Source: Streptomycetales bacterium
GTDB taxonomy: Bacteria > Actinomycetota > Actinomycetes > Prado026
Assembly: GCA_025361995.1 (NCBI GenBank)
Contig: JANYIP010000325.1
Location: 1 to 7,253, forward strand
Reading direction: 5' to 3'
Length of the DNA: 7,253 nucleotides
How positions within the stretch are numbered: position 1 is the stretch's first letter; every line of letters begins with the position of its first letter. This document shows, one piece after another, positions 1 through 7,253 of the stretch. The notes beneath the pieces were generated by a model. That model saw only the letters and a list, made by a program, of their open reading frames with translations, ran no database searches and was not told the origin of the DNA. The translations under genes were made by a program, and so were the position numbers.

Positions 1-1170
1 CCGCCCGGGACGGGCAAGACGACACTCGCGCACCTGGTGGCCAAGTCCGGGGACCGGCACTACGTCGAGCTCTCCGCGGTGACCGCGGGCGTCAAGGACG
101 TACGTGCGGTGATCGACGACGCGCGCCGCGAGCTGGGTGCCAGCGGCCGCGGAACCGTCCTCTTCGTCGACGAGGTGCACCGCTTCTCCAAGACCCAGCA
201 GGACGCGCTGCTGCCCGCCGTCGAGAACGGCTGGGTGACGCTGGTGGCCGCGACCACAGAGAACCCCAGCTTCAGCATCGTCGCGCCGCTGCTGTCCCGC
301 AGCCTCCTGGTCACGCTCCGCCCGCTGGAGGAGGAGCACGTGCGGACGCTGCTCGAGCGTGCGATCCAGGACCCGCGGGGGCTCGGGACCACCGGCCTGA
401 AGGTGACCGACGATGCCCTCGAGCAGCTCACCCGGCTGTCGGCGGGAGACGCGAGGTGGGGCCTGACGGCCCTCGAGGCGGCAGCCGGCGGGGCGCTCGA
501 GGCCGGCGCGGACACCGTCGACGTGGCCGATGTCGAGCGGGCCGTGGACCGGGCCGCGGTCCGCTACGACCGCGACGGCGACCAGCACTACGACATCACC
601 AGCGCCCTGATCAAGAGTGTCCGCGGCAGCGACGTCGACGCGGCCCTGCACTACCTGGCCCGGATGGTCGAGGCCGGGGAGGACCCGCGGTTCATCGCAC
701 GCCGGCTGGTCATACTCGCCTCGGAGGACATCGGCCTCGCCGACCCGTCGGCGCTGCTCACTGCCGTCGCTGCGTACCAGTCGGTGCAGTTGATCGGCCT
801 GCCGGAGGGTCGGCTCCCGCTGGCCCAGGCCGTGATCGCGCTGGCGCTGGCGCCGAAGTCCAACGCCGTCGTCCTCGCGATCGGGGCGGCCAGCGCGGAC
901 GTCCGTGACGGCCGGGTCGGGCCGGTGCCCGAAGGCCTGCGCGACGCCCACTACGCCGGCGCCAAGAAGCTCGGGCACGGCGCCGGGTACCAGTACTCGC
1001 ACGACCAGCCGCACGGGGTGGCGACACAGCAGTACCCGCCGGACGCGGTCGTCGGCCGCGACTACTACGTACCGACCGAGCACGGGGCGGAGCGCGAGCT
1101 GACCGAGCGGCTGGCGCGGCTGCGGCGGATAGTCCGTGGGACCCCGGGCGAGCCCCCGATAGGCTCGTGA
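1..1170 (+). CDS. rarA: Replication-associated recombination protein A (RarA/MgsA AAA+ ATPase), 5' end missing
   Basis: RarA (MgsA, homologue of yeast Mgs1 and human WRNIP1) is a cytosolic AAA+ ATPase related to clamp-loader subunits and RuvB that acts at stalled replication forks. The reading frame is open from base 1 and gives 389 codons. The fragment opens inside Walker A (PPGTGKTTLA, codons 1-10), so roughly the first 60 residues of a protein of about 450 are outside. Walker B is FVDEVHRF (Asp57-Glu58), sensor 1 is AATTENPSF (codons 83-91), the likely arginine finger is in LLSRSL (Arg100), and the sensor-2 arginine is in GDAR (Arg152). The C-terminal tetramerisation region is complete, with the family signatures YDRDGDQHYD, EDIGLADP, LPEGRLPLAQA and GYQYSHDQPHG. 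Residues after GDAR are Trp-Gly, where many members have Arg-Ala; I regard this as ordinary variation. A GTG at base 37 is not the start, because the conserved frame continues upstream. The stop lies two bases before the alaS ATG, so the two genes are probably cotranscribed. Identification is firm. Confidence 0.96.
   Translation, partial: PPGTGKTTLAHLVAKSGDRHYVELSAVTAGVKDVRAVIDDARRELGASGRGTVLFVDEVHRFSKTQQDALLPAVENGWVTLVAATTENPSFSIVAPLLSRSLLVTLRPLEEEHVRTLLERAIQDPRGLGTTGLKVTDDALEQLTRLSAGDARWGLTALEAAAGGALEAGADTVDVADVERAVDRAAVRYDRDGDQHYDITSALIKSVRGSDVDAALHYLARMVEAGEDPRFIARRLVILASEDIGLADPSALLTAVAAYQSVQLIGLPEGRLPLAQAVIALALAPKSNAVVLAIGAASADVRDGRVGPVPEGLRDAHYAGAKKLGHGAGYQYSHDQPHGVATQQYPPDAVVGRDYYVPTEHGAERELTERLARLRRIVRGTPGEPPIGS
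1161..1163 (+). promoter_or_regulatory. Weak ribosome binding site favouring the ATG start of alaS
   Basis: An AGG inside the last codons of rarA lies 9 bases before ATG 1173 but only 3 bases before the alternative GTG at 1167. The spacing therefore favours the ATG. The match to the anti-Shine-Dalgarno sequence is short, so coupling to rarA translation may matter more than this site. Confidence 0.4.
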
Positions 1171-1172
1171 CC

Positions 1173-3832
<2,660 letters not shown>

Positions 3833-3836
<4 letters not shown>

Positions 3837-4291
3837 GAAGCGGCGCGAGGCTCGGCATCGACGTCGGGTCGGTCCGCATCGGGGTGGCCACCTGTGACCC
3901 GTCGGGGTCGGTCGCCACCCCGGTGGAGACCGTGCGCCGCGGCGCCGGGGACCTGGGCCGGCTGGGCGAGCTCGCCAGGGAGTACCAGGCGGTGGAGTTC
4001 GTCGTCGGGCTGCCGCTGTCGTTGTCGGGTGCGGCCGGCAAGGCCGCTGCAGCGGCGCGTGAGTTCGCGGTACGCCTCGCGTCCGCAGTGCCGGTCCCGG
4101 TCCGGATGGTCGATGAGCGGCTCTCGACGGTCGACGCCACGCGTACGCTGCGAGAGTCCGGACTGGCCGGGAGGCGGCACCGCTTCGTCATCGACCAGGC
4201 GGCTGCTGTCATCATTCTCCAGCACGCGCTGGACGCCGAGCGTTCCACGGGGATCCCGCCCGGCGTCCCCGTCGACCAAGGTGAGGCATGA
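3833..4291 (+). CDS. ruvX: RuvX/YqgF-type putative Holliday junction resolvase / pre-16S rRNA nuclease
   Basis: YqgF/RuvX proteins have an RNase H fold. In E. coli YqgF matures the 5' end of 16S rRNA, and mycobacterial RuvX has been reported to cleave Holliday junctions; which role holds here cannot be read from sequence. The 152-residue product is of family length. It starts with the fold's first strand and catalytic aspartate in GIDVGSVRIGVA (Asp10), then has the VVGLPLSLSG loop (residues 57-66), DERLST (Asp94-Glu95) and the C-terminal acidic motif IDQAAAVIILQ (Asp121). All expected acidic residues are present. The GTG start overlaps the alaS stop as GTGA. I see no clear Shine-Dalgarno there, which points to translational coupling (re-initiation) from alaS. 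The start is supported by the typical actinobacterial opening, a few basic residues just before the first strand. The stop overlaps the mltG start as ATGA. Confidence 0.95.
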
Positions 4292-5370
4292 GCCAGCTCG
4301 GACTCGGGATGACCACCGTGACTCAGGGACCGCGCGGCTCCGGCCGTCGCCGCGGCGGGCTCGCGGTCCTGCTTGCCTTCGGGGTGGTCCTCGGCCTGAT
4401 CGCCGTCGTGGTGCTCGTCGTGGTCCGCTGGTTCGCCACCTCACCCGACTACGTCGGCAACGGGCATGGTGAGGTGATCGTCCAGATCCGGATCGGCGAC
4501 AACCTGGACACCATCGGCCAGACCCTCGAGAAGTCGGACGTCGTCCGCAGCGGCTCGGCGTTCGTGGGCGTGGCGGCCGCCGATCCCAACGGCCAGAACA
4601 TCCAGCCGGGCAGCTACAAGCTGCACTTCCAGATGTCCGCCGCCGCCGCGCTGTCGCTGCTGCTCGACCCGGCTGCCCGGATCTCTTCGCGGGTCACCAT
4701 CCCCGAGGGTCTGCGACTCGACTCCACGGTCAAGCTGCTCGCCAAGGCCACCGGGCTCCCGGTGGCGACTTTTGACGCCCTGCTCGCGCAGCCGGGGCCG
4801 CTGGGGCTGCCTGCCTATGCCGGCACCAATCCCGAAGGGTTCCTGTTCCCGGCCACGTACGACGTGGAACCCGGCAACACCGCGCTCGGCGTGCTGACCG
4901 CGATGGTCAAGCGCTTCGACCAGTCGGCGACCAAGGTCGACATCGCGCACCGCGCGGCCGCCGTCCACCTGACGCCGTACCAGGTGGTCGTGCTGGCGAG
5001 CATCGTGCAGGCGGAGGGCACGCCGGCGGACTTCTCGAAGATCGCGCGGACGATCATGAACCGGCTGGCCATCAAGATGAAGCTCCAGCTCAACTCGACC
5101 GTCAACTACATCCTCAAGAACGGCAAGGCGCAGCTCTCGACGAGGGACATCGCGATCAGGTCGCCGTACAACACGTACCTGGTGACCGGGCTCCCACCGG
5201 GCCCGATCAACTCCCCAGGTGAGGCCGCGCTCGACGCCGTGCTCGCCCCGGCGGCCGGCAACTGGCTCTACTTCGTGACCACCAACCCGGCCACTGGCGA
5301 GACCAAGTTCACCAACTCGTACGCCACCTTCTTGACCTTCAAGGCCGAGCTCAAGGCGAACGGCGGATGA
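4288..5370 (+). CDS. mltG: Endolytic transglycosylase MltG (YceG-like)
   Basis: MltG cleaves nascent peptidoglycan strands at the membrane and is thought to set glycan length by ending synthesis. The 360-residue protein has a short basic cytosolic N-terminus (RGSGRRR, residues 17-22), one membrane helix (about 24-48) and an extracytoplasmic remainder, giving a single-pass N-in, C-out topology. Residues about 62-115 form the LysM-like subdomain (IGDNLDTIGQTLEKSDVV, ending QPGSYKL). The YceG catalytic region follows, with NPEGFLFPATYDV (181-193), LASIVQAEG carrying the likely catalytic Glu243, NRLAIKMKLQLNSTVNY (258-274), SPYNTYLVTGLPPGPINSPG (292-311) and the end signature LYFVTTNPATGETKFTNS. 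The start overlaps the ruvX stop by ATGA, with AAGG (4278-4281) six bases before the ATG. An in-frame ATG at 4309 is possible, but the upstream one is better spaced. The stop overlaps aroE. All expected blocks are intact. Confidence 0.96.
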   Translation: MSQLGLGMTTVTQGPRGSGRRRGGLAVLLAFGVVLGLIAVVVLVVVRWFATSPDYVGNGHGEVIVQIRIGDNLDTIGQTLEKSDVVRSGSAFVGVAAADPNGQNIQPGSYKLHFQMSAAAALSLLLDPAARISSRVTIPEGLRLDSTVKLLAKATGLPVATFDALLAQPGPLGLPAYAGTNPEGFLFPATYDVEPGNTALGVLTAMVKRFDQSATKVDIAHRAAAVHLTPYQVVVLASIVQAEGTPADFSKIARTIMNRLAIKMKLQLNSTVNYILKNGKAQLSTRDIAIRSPYNTYLVTGLPPGPINSPGEAALDAVLAPAAGNWLYFVTTNPATGETKFTNSYATFLTFKAELKANGG

Positions 5371-6176
5371 CCCGCGCGGCGGCGGTCCTCGGATCGCCGA
5401 TCGCCCACTCGCTGTCACCCGCGCTGCACCGAGCCGCCTATGCCCACCTGGGGCTGGACTGGACCTACGAGGCGCGCGAGTGCGACGTCGCGGCACTCCC
5501 GGGCCTGATCGCCGGGCTCGGACCCGAGTGGGCCGGACTCTCGCTGACCATGCCGCTGAAGGCGGCGGTGCTGACGCTGCTCGACGACGTCGACCCGGTC
5601 GCCCGGCAGACCGGCGCCGCCAACACGGTGATCCTGCGCGACGGGCGACGGTACGGCGCCAACACCGACGTCCCCGGGCTGGCCGCCGCGCTCGCTGAGC
5701 GCGGCATCGTCGCGACCGGGCCGGGGTCGATCCTCGGCGGGGGTGCCACCGCGCGCTCGGCCGTCGCGTCGCTGGTGAGCGCGGGCTGGACCGACATCAC
5801 GGTGTACGCCCGCCGTCCGGACGCCCTTCCCACCGGGTCGGCGAACGTCCGGGTTCGCAGCTGGGCGGACGCCCCGGCCGGGCTCAGCGCCGCCTTGGTC
5901 GTCGCGACCGTGCCGGCGGGTGCTGCGGACGGCCTCGCCGATGCCGTACCCGCCCAGCCAGGCACGCTCTTCGACGTGGTCTACGACCCCTGGCCGACCG
6001 CGCTCGCCGCACGATGGGCGGAGCGTGGGGGGGCTGTGCTCGGTGGGCTGGACCTGCTCGTCCACCAGGCGGCGTTGCAGGTCATCCTGATGACCGGAAC
6101 GCAGACGGCTGCGGCCGAGCTGGTGCCGGTCATGCGGGCCGCCGGCGAGGCAGCCCTGGCCGCCCGGGCGGGTTGA
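5367..6176 (+). CDS. aroE: Shikimate dehydrogenase (NADP+)
   Basis: AroE reduces 3-dehydroshikimate to shikimate with NADPH in the cytosolic pathway to chorismate and the aromatic amino acids. The 269-residue protein matches the family length (about 270). The shikimate pocket is visible: SLSPALH with Ser15 and Ser17, the catalytic lysine in LTMPLK (Lys65), Asn86 in GAANT and the catalytic aspartate in NTDVPG (Asp101), plus Gln235 in VHQAALQ. The Rossmann loop is LGGGATARSA (residues 123-132), and YARRP (147-151) is placed to bind the NADP 2'-phosphate. LTMPLK in place of the enterobacterial VTVPFK is, as I recall, typical of actinobacterial AroE. The ATG overlaps the mltG stop (ATGA), with AAGG at 5353-5356 ten bases upstream. 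In many relatives aroC, aroK and aroB follow closely; here a Roadblock gene follows after a 96-base gap, so aroE looks like the last gene of this coupled run. Confidence 0.96.
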   Translation: MTRAAAVLGSPIAHSLSPALHRAAYAHLGLDWTYEARECDVAALPGLIAGLGPEWAGLSLTMPLKAAVLTLLDDVDPVARQTGAANTVILRDGRRYGANTDVPGLAAALAERGIVATGPGSILGGGATARSAVASLVSAGWTDITVYARRPDALPTGSANVRVRSWADAPAGLSAALVVATVPAGAADGLADAVPAQPGTLFDVVYDPWPTALAARWAERGGAVLGGLDLLVHQAALQVILMTGTQTAAAELVPVMRAAGEAALAARAG

Positions 6177-6229
6177 CCCCTCCCGCCGCTCAAGGCCCGG
6201 CACGGACCCGCCGAAGCACCACCAGAGGA

Positions 6230-6257
6230 CGCCGGGGAACCGGGGTTCCATCCGGCG
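6230..6257. repeat. Strong inverted repeat (hairpin) between aroE and the Roadblock gene
   Basis: CGCCGG (6230-6235) is complementary to CCGGCG (6252-6257), and immediately inside it GGAACC (6236-6241) is complementary to GGTTCC (6244-6249). Only the AT at 6250-6251 is unpaired on one side. This gives up to 12 pairs around a tiny loop, realistically 11 pairs with a CGGG tetraloop. It ends 3 bases before the AGAGGG ribosome binding site. No T-run follows, so it is not a standard intrinsic terminator. It could be an RNA hairpin that partly ends or stabilises the aroE transcript, a translation-modulating leader, or (as the palindrome GGAACCGGGGTTCC) a DNA operator. The rest of the gap, 6177-6229, shows nothing recognisable. 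The structure is seen directly; its role is inferred. Confidence 0.7.
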
Positions 6258-6260
6258 CTA

Positions 6261-6266
6261 AGAGGG
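6261..6266 (+). promoter_or_regulatory. Ribosome binding site deciding the start of the Roadblock gene
   Basis: AGAGGG lies 6 bases before ATG 6273 but only 3 before the in-frame GTG at 6270. The spacing selects the ATG. It sits directly after the 6230-6257 hairpin, so folding could affect its accessibility. Confidence 0.65.
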
Positions 6267-6272
6267 TGCGTG

Positions 6273-7106
6273 ATGGCGGATCTGTTCCACTCCCACAGTC
6301 GATCGTCCCGGCTCGACCGGGTCCTGTCCGACCTGCTCGGTCAGGCCCCCGAGCTTCAGGCCGCCGCTGTGGTGTCCTTCGACGGACTTCCCATGGCGTC
6401 GGCGCTGCCGGTCGGCATGGACGAGGACCGTGTCGCCGCGATGAGCGCGGCACTGCTGTCCCTCGGCGAGCGTGCCGCCGAGAACTTCGGCCGCGGTTCG
6501 CTGTCCCAGGTCTACGTCGAGGGCGAGAACGGGACAGTCTTCTTGGTGTCCGCGGACGACGAGGCCGTCCTGGTCGCCGTCGGGGCCAAGGGCGCAAAGG
6601 TCGGCCTGCTGATGTTCGAGGTCCGACGTTCGGCCGCCGGTGTCGCTGCGGCGCTGCGCGCCGACGACGCGGCCATGGAGGACGTCTCGGATGTGCTCGC
6701 CGACGTCGTCCTCGACGTGCCGACCGTGCCGACCGTGCCGCTCGTGGCGACCGCTCCGGAGCGGGTCGAGCCTGCGGAGCCCGCGTACGCCGAGCCCGTC
6801 ATGTCCGCGCCGACCCTGCACGTCGTCGAGAGCGGCCCGATGAGCGAGCCGGAGCCGTACATCTACCCGGTGCCGACCGCCCCGAGCGAGCCAGCCCCGG
6901 CGTACGAGCAGCCGTACGCGCCGTACGCCGAGGAGGGCGCTGCGACCGCACCGCCGTCGGGACCGCTGTCGCCGTGGGGGAACCCGATGATCGGTGCCCC
7001 CGTCGAGAACGGCTGGCCCAAGAACGACCTGAGCAGCTGGACCAGCTACGCCCCGGGCCAGCAGCCGCCCAGCCAGCCGAACGGCGGCTCGGACAACTGG
7101 TCCTGA
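6273..7106 (+). CDS. Roadblock/LC7 (MglB-like) domain protein with a long proline/tyrosine-rich tail
   Basis: Roadblock/LC7 proteins dimerise and bind small Ras-like GTPases; MglB of Myxococcus is the GAP for the polarity GTPase MglA, and Streptomyces conservons pair one with a GTPase. Of 277 residues, about 14-128 form the domain: helix LDRVLSDLLGQAPELQAAAVV, the strand-turn SFDGLPMASALP (35-46), helix DRVAAMSAALLSLGERAAENF, then strands LSQVYVEGENGTVFLVSA and AVLVAVGAKGAKVGLLMFEV. Residues about 129-148 may be a short helix. From about 149 to the end the chain is low-complexity, rich in Pro, Ala, Glu, Tyr and late Trp/Asn/Gly, and is probably disordered. Typical bacterial Roadblock proteins are only about 120-160 residues, so the tail is unusual. 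I see no signal peptide or membrane helix. The gene is separated from aroE by a hairpin and may be regulated apart. The domain call is firm; the cellular role is unknown. Confidence 0.88.
   Translation: MADLFHSHSRSSRLDRVLSDLLGQAPELQAAAVVSFDGLPMASALPVGMDEDRVAAMSAALLSLGERAAENFGRGSLSQVYVEGENGTVFLVSADDEAVLVAVGAKGAKVGLLMFEVRRSAAGVAAALRADDAAMEDVSDVLADVVLDVPTVPTVPLVATAPERVEPAEPAYAEPVMSAPTLHVVESGPMSEPEPYIYPVPTAPSEPAPAYEQPYAPYAEEGAATAPPSGPLSPWGNPMIGAPVENGWPKNDLSSWTSYAPGQQPPSQPNGGSDNWS
6717..6743 (+). repeat. Short 9-base tandem repeat within the Roadblock gene
   Basis: GTGCCGACC occurs twice in tandem (6717-6725, 6726-6734), followed by a degenerate third copy, GTGCCGCTC (6735-6743). It encodes the VPTVPTVPL segment where the folded domain gives way to the flexible tail. 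Being a multiple of three, changes in copy number would alter linker length without a frameshift. Confidence 0.75.
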
Positions 7107-7151
7107 GTCGGCACGTGGAGTAGTTGACCCGGAAACCACTGACGAAGCGAC

Positions 7152-7155
7152 GGGA
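7152..7155 (+). promoter_or_regulatory. Probable ribosome binding site of the DUF4388 gene
   Basis: GGGA sits 6 bases before the GTG at 7162. The remainder of the 55-base gap after the Roadblock stop shows no convincing promoter or terminator, so the two genes are probably cotranscribed. Confidence 0.5.
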
Positions 7156-7161
7156 CGAGAC

Positions 7162-7253
7162 GTGAAACTCGAGGGCTCACTCGATGCCTTCGGCCTGCCA
7201 GACATCTTCCAGCTGCTGAGCTTGACGAAGAAGACGGGCGGGCTGCATCTGCG
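7162..7253 (+). CDS. DUF4388 (PATAN-type) domain protein, 3' end missing
   Basis: Only the first 30 codons are inside the window. They read MKLEGSLDAFGLPDIFQLLS (with GTG as Met) followed by LTKKTGGLHLR. This is the characteristic beginning of DUF4388, the PatA N-terminal-like (PATAN) domain: a GSL strand, an L(P)DIFQLL helix and a K(K)TGxL turn leading into a strand. Such domains occur alone or joined to response-regulator, zinc-ribbon or other domains in regulators of development, gliding or pilus-driven motility in cyanobacteria, myxobacteria and others. The rest of this protein cannot be seen, so any fused domain is unknown. The GTG start fits the usual family start and has GGGA at a proper distance. 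The preceding Roadblock gene is 55 bases away on the same strand. Confidence 0.8.
   Translation, partial: MKLEGSLDAFGLPDIFQLLSLTKKTGGLHL

Noticed and set aside
418..462. Altered residues after the RarA GDAR motif (Trp-Gly) as a sign of a defective ATPase
   Set aside because: The sensor-2 arginine itself and all other AAA+ motifs in the window are intact, and the following positions vary in the family.
1167..1172. GTG at 1167 as the alaS start, giving a GTGA overlap with rarA
   Set aside because: AGG would be only 3 bases away, whereas ATG 1173 has proper spacing and gives the usual N-terminus; it remains possible but is less likely.
6173..6178. TTGACC at the aroE stop as a -35 promoter box
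   Set aside because: No acceptable -10 box lies 16-19 bases downstream; the region is almost pure G/C.
6230..6257. Inverted repeat as a classical intrinsic terminator
   Set aside because: No run of T follows the stem on either strand; the next bases are CTAAGAGGG and include the ribosome binding site.
6236..6263. GGAACC as a -35 element of an ECF sigma factor promoter
   Set aside because: The bases about 16-17 downstream (CTAAGA) do not match the usual CGTT/GTC-like -10 elements, and GGAACC is better explained as an arm of the inverted repeat.
6014..7123. Plus-strand open frame bridging the aroE end, the gap and the Roadblock gene
   Set aside because: It is out of frame with both clear genes, Arg/Gly/Ala-rich and without motifs, so it is a shadow.
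7124..7129. TTGACC before the DUF4388 gene as a -35 promoter box
   Set aside because: The bases at the expected -10 position (about 7147-7152) read GCGACG, unlike TATAAT-type sequences.

Overview
The window is a compact, all-plus-strand stretch of a very G+C-rich chromosome. The codons end almost always in G or C, GTG starts are used, and all five visible stop codons are TGA. The gene order alaS-ruvX-mltG-aroE, preceded by the AAA+ ATPase gene rarA, is the classic arrangement of Actinomycetota (high-G+C Gram-positive bacteria), and the protein sequences read as actinobacterial. I cannot name a genus.

Layout: positions 1-1170 hold the 3' part of rarA (replication-fork recombination ATPase), whose N-terminus lies outside the window. 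It is followed directly by alaS (alanyl-tRNA synthetase, 1173-3836), ruvX (YqgF-type RNase H-fold protein, 3833-4291), mltG (membrane-bound lytic transglycosylase, 4288-5370) and aroE (shikimate dehydrogenase, 5367-6176). The genes from alaS to aroE are joined by 4-base GTGA/ATGA stop-start overlaps and there is no room for a promoter between them. They look like one translationally coupled operon joining tRNA charging, rRNA/recombination maintenance, peptidoglycan synthesis control and aromatic amino acid synthesis. The link is genomic more than mechanistic.

After aroE the character changes. A 96-base gap carries a strong 11-bp-stem inverted repeat (6230-6257) just before the ribosome binding site of a Roadblock/LC7 (MglB-like) protein gene (6273-7106), which has a long proline/tyrosine-rich C-terminal tail. 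It is followed by the first 30 codons of a DUF4388 (PATAN-type) protein (from 7162), cut by the window end. Roadblock proteins partner small Ras-like GTPases, and PATAN domains are known in regulators of type IV pilus motility and development. This pair is therefore the most interesting part: it may be the start of a GTPase-switch or surface-motility module inserted after a housekeeping operon. The window shows no GTPase or pilus gene, so this remains inference.

No RNA genes, mobile elements or CRISPR arrays were seen, and there is no gene-free stretch longer than 300 bases. The long open frames antisense to or out of frame with the genes above are explained by high G+C content.
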